NCBI GenBank assembly: GCA_026826555.1 | Contig: JAKSZT010053883.1 | Span: 27,891,763-27,955,762, forward strand | Direction of reading: 5' to 3' | Length of the DNA: 64,000 bases | Source of the DNA: Tolypeutes matacus | Taxonomy: Eukaryota; Chordata; Mammalia; Cingulata; Chlamyphoridae | Part shown: positions 32,116-43,320 of the stretch, piece after piece | Layout: each line of letters starts with the position of its first letter | How positions within the stretch are numbered: the stretch's first letter is position 1 | Program-made: the position numbers and the translations under genes | The notes under the pieces: model-generated | The model's input: the letters and a program-made list of their open reading frames with translations, nothing else | Told to the model about the DNA's origin: nothing | Databases searched by the model: none

Positions 32116-33443
32116 GCCTATTTTCCTGAAGATATATAAAATTGGTGTTAGTTCTTCTTTCAATGTTTTCTAGAATTCTGCAATGAAACCATCTGGGCCT
32201 AGTTGTTTTTTTTTTTTCAGGAGGTTTATAATTGTAGGTTTGATTTCTTTGATAGTTTTAGAGCTATTCAGATTGTTTATTTCATTTAGATTGAGTTTTA
32301 GTCATTTGTAGCTTTTGAAGAATTGGTCCATTTCTTTTAAGCTGTCAAATTGATGAGTACAAAGTTGTTCACAATATTCCCTTATTATCTTTTTTAATGT
32401 CTTCAGGATCTGTAGTGAAATCCCACATTTAATTTCTAATATTAGTGATTGGTGTCCTTTCTGTTTTTATTTTTGTCAGTCTTGCTAAAGGTTTACCAAT
32501 AGTGTTGTTTTGGGTGTTTTTTTTTTTGTCTCATGATTTTCTCTATTGTTTTCCTTTTTTCAATTTCATTGATTTCTTATTTTGTCTCTATTTCTTTCCT
32601 TCTTATTGCTTTAGATTTATTTTGTTCTTGTTTTTCTAGTTTCTTTAGGTAGAAACTTAGATTGTTGATTTGAAAGCTTTACTCAGGTGGAATGTAAGCA
32701 TTTAGTGCTCAAATTTTCCCATTTCAGCACTGCTTTAGTTGCATCCCACATATTTTGATACAGTGTACTTTCATTTTCATTCACTTCTATGTATTTTTAA
32801 ACATTTCCTTTGAAACTTCTTATTTGATCAATGGATAATTTAGAGTTATATTGTTTAATTTTCATGTGTTTAGAGATGATCCTGTTGTCTTTCTCGTATG
32901 GATTTCTAGTTTGATTCCATGATGACCAGAGTACACAGTTTGCATTATTTCAGTTCAGTTAAATTTATTGAGGTTTGAGTCATGGCAAAACACATAGTCT
33001 GTCTTGGTGAATGTTTCATGAGTACTTGAAAAAAATGCGTATTCTGCTGTTGTTCGGTAGGGTGTTCTTTTTATGGCAATTCCATCCTATTGATGTGTTG
33101 TGTTTTTCAGATCTTTATATAATTGCTGATTTTCTGTCTAGTGGGTCTATCAGTTGTTAAGAGGAGGATGTTGAATCTTCAACTATAATTGTGGGTTAGT
33201 TTATTTTTCCTTTCCACCTTATCAATTTCAGTTCCATATATTTTTGAGGTCTGTTGTTTGGTGCATACATATTCAGGATTGCTACATTTTCTTGGTAGAT
33301 TGACCCTTTTATCATTACACAATGTTCCTTTTGTCTGGAGTTATTTTCTTTACTCTGAAGTCTACTTTATCAGGTATTAATGTAGTCACTTCTGCTTTTT
33401 TGAAAAAATACTGCTTGCATGGCATCTATTTTTCTGTACTTTT

Positions 33444-33685
33444 TTTTTTTTTTTTAAAGATTTTATTTATTTGTTTATTTATTCCCCCTTGCTGCTTGTG
33501 CTTGCTGTGTCCATTTGCTGTGCATTTTTCTGTGTCTGCTTGTCTCCCTTTGTTGGGTCGTCTTGCTGCATCAGCTCACCACGCCGCACGGGCTGGCTTG
33601 CCTTTACCAGGAGGCCCCGGGAATTGAACCCAGGGCCTCCCATATGGTAAACGGGAGCCCTATCGATTGAGCCACATCCGCTTCC
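33444..33685 (-). mobile_element. DAS-type SINE, antisense
   Basis: A T-tract, 'gattttatttatttgtttat', then the reversed SINE body with 'gaattgaacccagggcctcc' and 'gccacatccgcttcc'. A perfect 10-bp target duplication CTGTACTTTT flanks it (33434-33443 and 33686-33695). It is slightly longer than the copy at 27.7 kb because it includes the middle 'tgtgtctgcttgtctccctt' segment. Confidence 0.95.
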
Positions 33686-34160
33686 CTGTACTTTTACTTT
33701 TAAATTACCTATATCATTGGATTTTAAATGAATTTCTCATGCATAAAAGATAACAGATCTTATGGTGATGAAAGGCACAGTGCAAGAAATTTTTTTTTGG
33801 CTTTGTTTTTTGGGCAGCTTTGGATTACAGAAAAGTTACAATTGTGGCAGGAGAGGATCACTGGTGCAGGGTGTCAGTGGTGGGGGATATGTGGGGAAGG
33901 ATCTGCCCGGGGCATGCCTCTATGGAATATGAATATGTGTGTTCATGTGGTCATGGAGTGTTATTTCAATGTGTGTAGACTCACATGAAAACCAACAAAA
34001 TATTAAATTTCCATTCTGAGGAGTTCTGTTACATTCTCTAATAGAGTGGCAAGACTCTCTAGAGTGCATAGGGAGTGCCTAGCATAACAGGACAGACCAG
34101 TACATCAGGCCCTTGATTTTAATGCTTTTATTTATGAACCTTATTCTTATAAAATTGAAA

Positions 34161-34570
34161 TATAGAGAAGTGGATATGGCTCAAGCAATTGGGCTCCCAT
34201 CTATCATACAGGAGGTCCAGGGTTTGATTCCCTGGGGCCTCCTGATGAAAAGCAAACTGGCCCACATGGCAAGCTTGCCCAAGCTGAGAGTTGGCCCATG
34301 TGGGGTGCTGGCTCATGCAGAGAGCTGGTGCAGCAAGATGATGCAACAAAAAGAGACACAGAAGAGAGACAATAAGAGACACAACAGACCAGGGAGCTGA
34401 GGTGGTGCAAGAGATTGAGCACCTTTCTCCACTCTGGAAGGTCCCAGTATTTATTCCTGGTACCACTTAATGAGAAGACAAGCAGACATAGAAGAACACA
34501 CAGAGAGCAGACAGTGAGCACAAAACAACGAGGGGAGGGGAAAAAAAAATCTTTAAAAAAATAAAATAAA
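34161..34570 (+). mobile_element. DAS-type SINE, long form, sense
   Basis: About 410 bp. It starts with an A-box-like 'tggatatggctcaagcaatt' and B-box-like 'gggtttgattccc', has a second tRNA-like half ('gagattgagcacctttctcc', 'ttattcctggtacc') and an AAATAAAA-type tail. A perfect 12-bp duplication ATAAAATTGAAA flanks it (34149-34160 and 34571-34582). It lies within the L1 3'-end insertion, so it is younger. Confidence 0.95.
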
Positions 34571-35757
34571 ATAAAATTGAAACTTATCCTAGTAATATAT
34601 ATTGCCTAAGAGTTACCTCCTGAAAGCCTCATTACTCAAATGTGGCCTCTCTTTAAGCCAAGGTCAGCATATAGGCCCGTTGTCTGCCCCCGCCCCCAGC
34701 ATGGGACATGACTCCTGGGGATGGGTCTCCCTGGCACCGAGGGATTATTACCAGATGCCAACTAGTGATGCATTTGGAAAAAGACTTTGACCGAAAGGGG
34801 GAAACATTAAATACAAATGAATTTTTATAGCTAAGAGATTTCAAAGTGAGTCAGGTGGTCCTTCCAGAGGCATGCCTGTTTACTGGCTGCCATAGTAAAC
34901 AATGTCTCAAGCAGGGGTGTTCCTGAGGGCTCTAGAGACATCTGGACACCATAGGCAGGGCAGACAACCCCAGGAAATCAGCACCCTGTTGGTGGTCTTA
35001 TTTTGGAATATATGTTAACCTCTCCCCAGTGTAACAGAGTTAGGCTTATTTATAATTTTCCTACACATGGTTCTTCTGCTCCCTTTATTTCAACCTATAA
35101 TTAGCACTATACCCATTAAATATATGTCCCAGAGACTTAAATTTTCAGTCTGTTCATATGCTGATTGAGCCCTGAATCTCAGTAGAGTTTTAGCCAAAAC
35201 CTACTCTCCAGTTAATTGGACTGGCCCAGGACAACTAACAAAATAGTGATGATGGACAGCACCCATCCCAGAAAATAGAGAGTATCTACAACTGCAAGCA
35301 AGACAGTTCCATCCATCTGCCCCATGGGATCTAAGCCCCCTCTCAATCAGAGTCAAAGTGGGCATCACCATCCCCAAACCCTCAAGATTGAGGAATGAAC
35401 AAACATAAGGCGAGAATGCAACTATGAACCAAAGTAGAAATAATTATTTTAGTAATGGAAGAACCTGTAACATTGATATAAAGAGAGTGGTCACCAGAGG
35501 TTCTGAGGGGGAGGGAGAGGGAAGAATAGGTGTAAACATGGGGCATTTGGGGACATTGGAATTGTTCTGCATAATATTGTAATGACAGATACAGGTCATT
35601 ATATATTTTGTCAAAATCTATAAAATTGTACGGTGCAAAGTGTAAACCATAATGAAAACTATAGACCATGGTTAGTAGCAATGCTTCAATATTTGTTCAT
35701 CAATTGTAACAAATGTACCATAGTAATTAAAGATGTTATTAAAAGGGGAAAATGAGA

Positions 35758-35784
35758 GGGGGTGTGGGGAGTGGGGTATATGGG
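35758..35784 (+). other. G-quadruplex motif in L1 3' end
   Basis: Four G runs, GGGGG-TGT-GGGG-AGT-GGGG-TATAT-GGG, with loops of 3, 3 and 5 bases, close to the A-rich 3' end of the element. A counterpart sits at the same place in the copy at 49160-49380. Confidence 0.85.
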
Positions 35785-36254
35785 AAAACCCTGTATTTTT
35801 TATATAACTTTTCTATAATTTAAAACTTCTTTTAAAATAAAGAAAAATAAATAAATGAAATGAATTTCTTTTAAGCAGCATGTAGTTGGGTCATATACTT
35901 TTTACCTACTCTGCCAATCTCTGTCTTTTTATTGGTGTAATTAGACCATTTACATTTAAGGTAATTATTGATATTTTAGCACTTCAGTTTTTATTTTCTG
36001 TATGTTTCTTTTGGTTCTCATCCCTCTGTTTCTTTGTCCTTTCCTTCCTTTATGGCCTTGAATAATTTTTAAAATTCTATCTGGATTATTTTTTGTGCTT
36101 TTGTTTTCATGGTGGTTGCTCTGGATATTACAATATACATATGTGACTGAAAACAGTCTACTGGTATCAGCATTTTACCACTTGGAGTGAAGTATGGGAA
36201 TTTCATAACCATTTAGGACCATTTATGTTCCTCATTTAAAAATATCAATGTCTT

Positions 36255-37385
36255 GGAAAAGGAAAAATAGGTATATGTCACCTCCTCAAAATTAAACACT
36301 TTTGTTCTTCAAAAGATTTTGCCAAGAAAATAAAAAGGCAGCCTACTCAATGGGAGTAAATATTTGGAAACCACATATCTGATAAGGGTTTGATACCCAT
36401 ATTATATAAAGAGATCATACAACTCAATGATAAAAAGATAAAAAACCCAATTTAAAAATGGGTAAAAGACTTGAGTAGGTATTTCTCCAAAGAGAAAATA
36501 TAAATGGCCAAAAATCAATGAAAAAATGCTCAACATCACCAGCTATTAGGGAAATGCCAATCGAAACTACAATGAAATACCATTTCACACCTTATAGAAT
36601 GGCCATAATTAAAAAACAACAGAAAATTGCAAGTGCTGGAAAAGGATGTGGAGAAACAGGAACATTCCTTCGCTGTTGATGGGAATGTAGAATGGTAAAG
36701 CTTTGTGGAAGACATTTTGGCAGTATCTCAAGAAGTTGAATATAGAACTGCTATATGATCCAACAATCCTGTTACTAGGAATATATTCAGAAGAACTGAA
36801 AGCAAGGACATGAACTTACATTTGCACACCGATGTTCATAGCAGCATTATTCACAATTGCTAAATTATGGAACCAGCTCAAGTGTCCATCAACCAATGAC
36901 TGGATAAATAAAATGTGGTATATTTATCTATAATGGAATACTTTTCAGCTGTAAGATGAAATGAAATTGGGATGTGTATGACAACATGGATGAAACTTAA
37001 GGGCATTGTGTTGAGTGAAATAAGCCAGACACAAAAGGACAGATATTGTATGGTCTCACTAATATGCACTAAATATGATAAGTAAACTCCTGGAGGGAAA
37101 CTCTAGAGTATAGAATAGAAGGTGGGTTGAGAATGGGAGATGATGCTTAATATACGTAGCATTATTAATAAAAATTGTAAAAACGTGGAAACGAATAGAG
37201 TTGAGAGTAATACATTATAATGAGTATAATTAAACACTGCGGATTTATAAATGTAATTGTGGTTGAAAGAGGTAGTCTGTGGAAGTAAATGGCAATTGAA
37301 AGGAAGTTAGAGAATAATCTAGGGACTATATAACATAGTGATTTTGGTGGAGGATGAATAGTATTCCACTGTGTGTATATACACA
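36255..37385 (+). repeat. Sense L1: ORF2 3' end plus 3' UTR, inactive
   Basis: 'cacatatctgataagggttt', 'aatttaaaaatgggtaaaag', 'ggatgtggagaaacaggaac', 'gttcatagcagcattattca' and 'gtgaaataagccagacacaa' mark the last part of ORF2, followed by about 300 bases of 3' UTR. Stops and frameshifts interrupt the frame. It is inserted in the opposite orientation to the surrounding old L1. Confidence 0.9.
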
Positions 37386-37550
37386 CTTCCTTCATTATGC
37401 TCCTAGATTCTTTCTGTTATTTCCTCTATGTTTGACGAACTTCATTTTGTTAATCTATAAGGATTAGTCTGTTAGTGACAAATTATTTTAGTTTCCTTCA
37501 TCTGAAAATTTTTATTTCCCCCTTGATTCCTGAAGGATCATTTTGCTGGA

Positions 37551-38130
37551 TGTGATAGTTTGGTATTGTTTATGAATTCCAAAAATAGATATTGGATTGT
37601 GTTTGTAAACTGGTCTGTTTCTCTGGGCATATTAGGTTGTATAAATTCAGAAGTTTCACTTTTAGTTGATTAAATTATGATTTGGGTTTTGATTCATCCA
37701 TGTTGGTAGGACTCACAGAGAAAATGACATGGTAGAGGAAAGAATTTGAGTTTTTGATGCTGGAGCCCCAGGAAGTAAATATACAGGAGAAGAACACAAA
37801 GGAATAGAGACAGCTCCATAGAGCTGAGCCCAAAGAGGAATGAGCCCCAGGAGAGAGACAAGACTTATCCCAGCCTACAGCTGAGATTGGATGAAGCTGG
37901 GACCACAGATCCTTAAGTGGAAGAGGAAGGCTGTACCCTTGCAGACATCACCTGCTATCTTACTCAACATGCTGCAAATGACTTTGGGTGAGAAAGTACC
38001 TCTTATGGTACCTTGAGTTGGACTCTTTAGGACTTGGTAGCTGTAAGCTTCTACCCTAAATAAATATCCTTTATAAAACCCAAAAGATTTCTGGTACTTT
38101 GCATTAGCACCCCTTTGGCTGACTAATACA
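37551..38130 (+). mobile_element. ERV LTR inserted in antisense L1
   Basis: 580 bp from TGTGATAG to GACTAATACA, with polyadenylation signal 'aaataaatatcc' near 38058. Pentamers CTGGA (37546-37550) and CTGAA (38131-38135) match at 4 of 5. L1 text resumes directly after. The family is not named; its layout is MaLR/ERVL-like. Confidence 0.75.
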
Positions 38131-38570
38131 CTGAACATTGATTCCACGTTTGATAGTTCTTTCACTTGAAAATATTGTAACTTTCTTCTGGTCTCTTTGG
38201 TTTCAGATGATAAATATGCTGTCTTCAGAACTGGTGGTCCCCTATAGCTGATGCCTGGTTTCTCTCTGGTTGTTTTCAATATTTTTTTTCAAGTCTTTGA
38301 AAGTTTAATTCCAACATTGACTTTAGTATTGGTGTTGTTTGAAGTTATCAGTCAAGTTGTGATTTTCTTAGTTCTTATTATGATGGGTGATTTTCAATTG
38401 TATCCTGGACATTTTATTTATTATGGCAGTAGACTCCTGAGCCTATGTAATTATTTTTATTTTAGCAGGCAGTCACCTTAAGTTTAACATGTGGGCCTTG
38501 GTCTACTTTTGTGGACTGTGGTTTAATTTGTAGAGCCTTTGTGGTGGTGTTTTTGTCTGTTTGTTTTATT

Positions 38571-38995
38571 TGGTGTCTTTGGAAGTCCTATTGGTCCCTG
38601 CTGGTGTTTCCCCAAGTAGTACAGGTAGGTGTCTCTTGGTGGGAGAGGGTTGTGGTGGGATCCCTCTCCACATATGATCCCTGGTTGTCCTGGTTTCTCT
38701 GGGAAGGTGAGAGTCTTGGGCCTGAAGGGACAAAGAGGCTTCCTTGATCAAGCCATTTGCCATGGTTGGGTTCTTTTCTATAGTGCTTCCTGCCCATTCT
38801 GGTGTCTCTGGGTGGGAAAAGAGTGTCTCCAGTCTGTGGGGACAGAGAGGCTTTTTGTCTCCTGTACCTGGGTCTCTCCACTCAGCTCTGTTCACTTACA
38901 CTGGTATCTCTCAGTGGAAAAAGAGAGTCTCAGGCTTGGCAGGGAAGAAGAGTACCTTCCTTACCTGTGTATTTCTGGTGGAGTTTCCATTTGAT
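38571..38995. repeat. Degenerate tandem repeat, about 105 bp, in the L1 5'-like region
   Basis: A block beginning 'tggtttctctgggaaggtga' (38690) recurs as 'tggtgtctctgggtgggaaa' (about 38799) and 'tggtatctctcagtggaaaa' (about 38901). Weaker starts lie at 38571 and 38626. It produces overlapping open frames of 97-158 codons on both strands that are not genes. It may be monomeric L1 5' UTR. Confidence 0.55.
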
Positions 38996-39329
38996 CCCCC
39001 TTGTTGGAGGTGTCAGGTTCACAAGATATGTTTCAAAGTGACTTCCATTAAATCTAAGGGAGGAATGAGCATGCCTGGGCTGCCTTCTTTTGCTAGGCTG
39101 GCGGTTGGGAAATGCCAGGTCTGGGTGACTCTCCTCTGCTGGGGTGTCAGATGCATGATATCCTGCCACTGTGCTGTTCCTCCAACGCTGGGGTCCCAAA
39201 CCAGCTTGCCATCTTCTTAGTATCTTTTGGAGTTCACCTCTGGTTGTCTCTTGTGCCATTTCCAGAGCTCATAGTTGTGATTAGTGGAAAGAAGCAGGGA
39301 AAAATGAGCTTATGCCATCTTGTACAGAC

Positions 39330-41053
39330 CAGAAATCTTCTAATTGTTTTTTATTTATATCTGTTTTCTGTTTCTTTCTTACTCCTTTCTTTCCTTCTTT
39401 TGGGTTAATTGACTATTTTATTATTCCATTTTGATTACTCAGTTGTCTTTTTATCTATGTCTCTGCAATATTTTAGTGGTTGCTATGTGGATTATAATAT
39501 ACATCCTTAACTTGTCATAATATACTTAGAGTAACTATTGTACTCTATCATGTAAAACATCTATCATGTGAAACAGAGAACCTTGCAGTAATATAGTCCA
39601 AGGGTCAGGCAAGTTTTTCTATAAAGGGACAGATAACAAATATTTTCAGCTTTGTGGGCCATTTGGTCTCTTATGCAACTACTCAGCTCTATCTTTGTAG
39701 TAGGAAAGAAGCCACAGATAATATGTAAACTTGTGGACATGGACAGATTCGGCCCATGGTGATCTAGATTTAGCCCACAGACCATTGTTTGTAAACCCCT
39801 GATGTAGTTTATATATTCACTTCATTTTTAATCCTTCATGCGATTGTTATCATATATATTACATTTACATATAATGTTTTCTTTAAATATTTTAAGATAG
39901 TAAAAGAAGAAAAATATAGGCTTTTTTAGTTACCCACATATTAATCCTTTCTGGTGATCTTTACTCCTCCCCATAGAACTGAGTTATCTTTTGGTATCAT
40001 TTCCTTTCAGCCTGAATAACCTTCTTTAGCCTTTCTTACAGTGCAGTTCTTTGGCTAAAGATTTGGTTTCTGTTTATCTTACATTATTTTTACTTTACTT
40101 ACATCTTTGAAGGATAATGCTGGATATAGAATTTTGTGTTGACAGTTTTTCTCTCTTTTAGCACTTTACTGATATTATTCCATTGTATTCTGTCCTTTAT
40201 TATTTTTAAAGAAAAGTTTGCTGTTATTTTATCATTGTTCTTTTTGATATACTATGTCATTTTCCTCTAACTGGATGTTTTCAAGATTTTTTTTCTTTAT
40301 CTTTACATTACAGGAGTTTGACTATGATATGGCTCATTGTAACTTTCTTTGTATTCCCTCCTAGGGGTTTGTTGAGATTTTTGGGTCTGTAAGTTGATGT
40401 CTTTTACCAAATTTGGCAAGATTTGAGCCAATTTTTATTCAAATAATTTTTTTTCTGTTCCATTCTTTCCTTTTCTTCTGGGACTCTAATTACATGTATG
40501 ATACACTATCTAATGTTGTAGCACACTCTCTGAGATTTTGCTCATTTTTCTTCTTTTTCTATATTTCTTCAGAATAGATATTCTTCAAGTCACTGACTCT
40601 TCTTCCATCTCTAATCTGCTGTTAATGTCATCTAGTCAATTTTTATTTCAGTTATTTTATTTTTTGCCTTTAGAATTTCCATTTTGCTGTTTTTATTTCT
40701 CTGCTGAGATTCCCCATTTGTTCATTCTTATGAGTACATTTTCCTTTTAGTCCCTAAATATATTTAGAGTAGCTGCGTTAAAATCCTTTTCTGCTAATGG
40801 TGACATCTGGGTCATCTTGAAGTCTGTTTCTGTATACTACATTTTTTCCTGAGTATGGGATACATTTTTCTGATTCATACATGACCAGTAATTTTTACTG
40901 GATACTGAATATTATAAATGATATGTTGTAGATTCTACTATGTCCCTCTATTTTTCCATATTTTAGATGTTTTCAGTAGGAAGGCTTGACCAAACTGTTA
41001 TTTCCAGGGTTTATTTTAAATTTCATCTAGTGAGAGACTATCTCTAAAATCTT
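39330..41053 (-). repeat. Second old L1 copy, antisense
   Basis: 'gcctgaataaccttctttag', 'gaaggataatgctggatata', 'tttgttgagatttttgggtc', 'ctgctgagattccccatttg' and 'ttttactggatactgaatat' follow the order of an antisense L1M 5'/ORF1-proximal region. It covers part of the same L1 region as 37400-38460, so it is a separate copy. Confidence 0.75.
39599..39801 (+). mobile_element. hAT-Charlie MITE inserted in L1
   Basis: Starts CAAGGGTCAGG and ends AACCCCTG, the imperfect inverted termini of a Charlie-derived MITE. Internal 'gtttttctataaagggacag' and 'cagctttgtgggccatttgg' are typical. Octamers ATATAGTC (39591-39598) and ATGTAGTT (39802-39809) match at 6 of 8, as expected for a hAT 8-bp duplication. 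Confidence 0.85.
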
Positions 41054-41287
41054 CTTTCTTTTTTTGAAGTATAGGGGGCCAGGGATTAAACCCAGGACCT
41101 CTTATGTGGGAAGCTGGCACTCAACCACTGACCCACATAGGCTTCCCTGAGTTGTTTTTTGTTTGCTTGTTTGTTTGTTTTGCTTGTTGTTGGTTTTTTG
41201 TTTTTGTTTTCAGGAGGAACCAGGAGCCGAACCTGGGACCTCTCATGTGGGAGGTGGGCACTCAACTGCTTGAGCCACATCTGTTCC
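41054..41287 (-). mobile_element. Dimeric tRNA-derived SINE, antisense
   Basis: Two reversed tRNA-like units ('ggattaaacccaggacctct' and 'gaacctgggacctctcatgt') joined by a T/G-rich linker. Flanks CTCTAAAATCTT (41042-41053) and CTCTAAAACCTT (41288-41299) match at 11 of 12. It has the same build as the sense copy at 56264-56502. Confidence 0.9.
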
Positions 41288-41334
41288 CTCTAAAACCTTT
41301 TCAAGCAATTCCATCCAATTTATTCTCTTCCTCT

Positions 41335-41490
41335 GTATCCAGATGGCCGTTTTATAGCACTTATCTCTAGTTATAATTATACACACATGCAAGTTTTTTT
41401 TGCTCTTTTATTCTCCCTCCTCTCCACTAAACTAAACTCAAGAGCCTAGTATTTATGTTTTAATAAATATTAGTTGAATGAATGAATTAT
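41335..41490 (+). repeat. L2 3' end
   Basis: 'gcacttatctctagttataa', 'ctaaactcaagagcctagta' and 'taaatattagttgaatgaat' indicate a diverged sense L2 terminus. Confidence 0.6.
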
Positions 41491-42399
41491 TTCCCCCCTA
41501 TATTTATTTGTATCTATTGCAAAGCCAGGAAAGGAAGCTCACATTTTATTGAAGTCTGGCTACAGGATAGAGATGGGAGAGACTGGAAGGAGAGTTGCCA
41601 CGATATCTATTCTTTCCTGGCTCCAGATGCCAAGTTTAAGCCTCCGTTGTTAGAGGGCTAAAGTGGGCAGCTGATTGAGTTGTTTACTTAGAGATATCAT
41701 GGACTTGGGGAATAAGCAGAACTGCTTTGAGCCTCAGTGACAGAGCGTGACAGAGTCGTAGAGAAGACTGTGATCCTGTTTTATAATGTTGTAATCCAGC
41801 AGATGAGAGCTTGGAGCTATGGTAATTTGAGCCTTAAATGTGACCTCCTTTGATCTGCAGGTTTTTGGGGGTATATATGATGTTAAAAAAAATCAGCGTT
41901 CTGCTTGATATGCCTTAAAATATGTCTGTTTTTTAATCCAATCTGTTTCCTTTTAGAGCAGCTTATCTTTACCCTGAGTCTTAGCACTGGAAACATTAGT
42001 TCCATTTGACTGTTTCCATATTTCCAGATGTGTTCTCTAAAGGTACTCAAACCTATGTTGGCAGATCTTTTTTGGATCCCATGTCCAGAAGATCTGAACT
42101 CCTCTGACCCCAGAAGGAGTTCTCCAAAAAGCCTGTATACTTCATCTCTAGCCATGATTTGATTTATTTTACTAACTTTCATCATTTAACCACTTGCTTG
42201 CTTGCAGAAAGTTTTTCTCCTATTTCCCAGAGAATCCTAGATGTTCAGGCTGAAAGGTTTCTCACTCTTGTTTCATCTTTCTATCTATAGATACCTGTAG
42301 TGAGTATCTGTGGAAGTTTTTTCTGGCATACATTGACCCATCTGCCTTTTTAAAAAAACAAATCTTGAATTTTCTTTGGGAAGTTACTTCTTCACTCTT
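41491..42399. other. Unassigned spacer
   Basis: About 900 bases without a recognised repeat. A 100-codon minus-strand frame from an ATG at 42185 (opening MMKVSKINQIMARDEVYRLF) reads somewhat protein-like but matches nothing I know and has only a moderate start context. I list it here and not as a gene. Confidence 0.35.
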
Positions 42400-42885
42400 A
42401 GCTTATGTGATTTGAGTGGGGCTGATGCCTGCCAGCTCTTGTAGTAGGCCCTAATTAGCCTAAGCTAGTTAGTGTATGCCATAACTTTAGGTACTGGGTT
42501 TAGTTCAAGGATGGCCACACGGCCTAATTGGATCAACAAGACTCAGACTCAGGAATTTTTGTAAACCACTGAGAGACAGAGGCTTTCTCTGCTAGGCATA
42601 TATTGTAGAAGATGAAAGGTCTGGTACAGTTGCAGCTTTTTTGAGTCTATGACAGAAGAACCTGTGAAAGTCAATACATAGAAGGAATCAGAGCTGAACC
42701 AATAAAGAGAGAAAAGTGGGTCCCGGTGAGATTGTTTGAACCCCTGAATGTAGCCATCACTGAAGTCCATCCTACCCCTTGAACTTTTTAGTTTTGTGAT
42801 CCACTAAATTCCCTTTTGATTAAGTCACTTTGGATTAGGTTTTCTGAACTTGCAACCAAAAATCTCCTGAATAATACTCTATTCA
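42400..42885 (+). mobile_element. Ancient LTR-like repeat
   Basis: The end, 'gatccactaaattccctttt' then 'ttctgaacttgcaaccaaaa' and 'ctcctgaataatac', has the form of an old MaLR/ERVL LTR 3' end. The body has 'acggcctaattggatcaaca'. Family unnamed; the left boundary is uncertain. Confidence 0.5.
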
Positions 42886-43004
42886 CCCTGTCCTTAATCA
42901 CTTTCAGAATGAGGTTGCCTACTTGCTTTACCCTCTCTTGTGTGACAGGCACCAGCTGTCTATGGTTCTTGACTATAATTTTTCCTTGGACTTTGGATTT
43001 CTAG

Positions 43005-43320
43005 TTCTCTATAGTTAAGGTGTGGCCCAACTGAATGAGGGTGGGCTTTAATCTGGATTACTGGAGTCCTTTATAAGCAAAAGAAATTTAGACATAGTCA
43101 GAAAAAGTCACAGAGAGAAGCAAGAAGTCAACAGAACCTGGAAGAGAAAAGAAAGAACATTGCCATGTGATTTGAGGCAGAGATACAGAGAAGGGACTCC
43201 AAGGATCACCAGCAGCAGAATGCTTCAGACCTTAGGGAGAAAGCTTTGCCTTGCTGATACCTCTATTTTAGACTTCTTCTCCCCTCAAAACTGTGAGCCA
43301 ACAAATTTCCACTGTTTAAG
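43005..43320 (+). mobile_element. Truncated MaLR LTR
   Basis: 'gttaaggtgtggcccaactg', 'ctggagtcctttataagcaa', 'gaacattgccatgtgatttg' and 'caacaaatttccactgttta' match the body and 3' part of the LTR type at 10798-11256. The first part and the last few bases are missing. Confidence 0.8.

Larger units (their letters stand above)
33738..35857 (+). mobile_element. L1 3'-end insertion, xenarthran type, with nested SINE
   Basis: A 2.1 kb non-LTR insertion in the antisense L1, bounded by a perfect 12-bp duplication AAATGAATTTCT (33726-33737 and 35858-35869) and ending in an A-rich tail. It contains 'catgggacatgactcctggg', 'accatggttagtagcaatgc' and a G-rich stretch before the tail, which I associate with L1 3' UTRs in xenarthrans. 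Related 3' pieces are at 46880-47655 (reverse) and 49160-49380 (forward). No ORF2 remains. A non-autonomous element mobilised by L1 is an alternative. Confidence 0.75.
28640..39310 (-). repeat. Old antisense L1 sequence, host of many insertions
   Basis: Antisense L1 text can be followed through 28690-30231, 30671-31065, 32116-33433, 33696-33737, 35858-36250, 37390-37550 and 38131-39310. Examples are 'gccattgt..'-type ORF2 blocks near 29260-29340, 'catctgggcctag' at 32190, 'tctgccaatctctgtctttt' at 35911 and 'ctggacattttatttattat' at 38405. All frames are broken. Whether it is one copy or two overlapping ones is not certain. Its far end (38465-39310) is GC-richer and probably L1 5' UTR/ORF1 sequence. 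Confidence 0.75.

Noticed and set aside
34161..34240. tRNA-like sequence with A and B boxes
   Set aside because: It is the head of a DAS-type SINE flanked by a 12-bp duplication, with no intact cloverleaf.
36255..37385. Possible reverse-transcriptase gene
   Set aside because: It is the 3' end of an L1 ORF2 with many stops and frameshifts, and no catalytic core is present.
38744..39220. 158-codon frame and several overlapping frames on both strands
   Set aside because: They arise from the internally repetitive L1 5'-like region. Frames on opposite strands are equally open.
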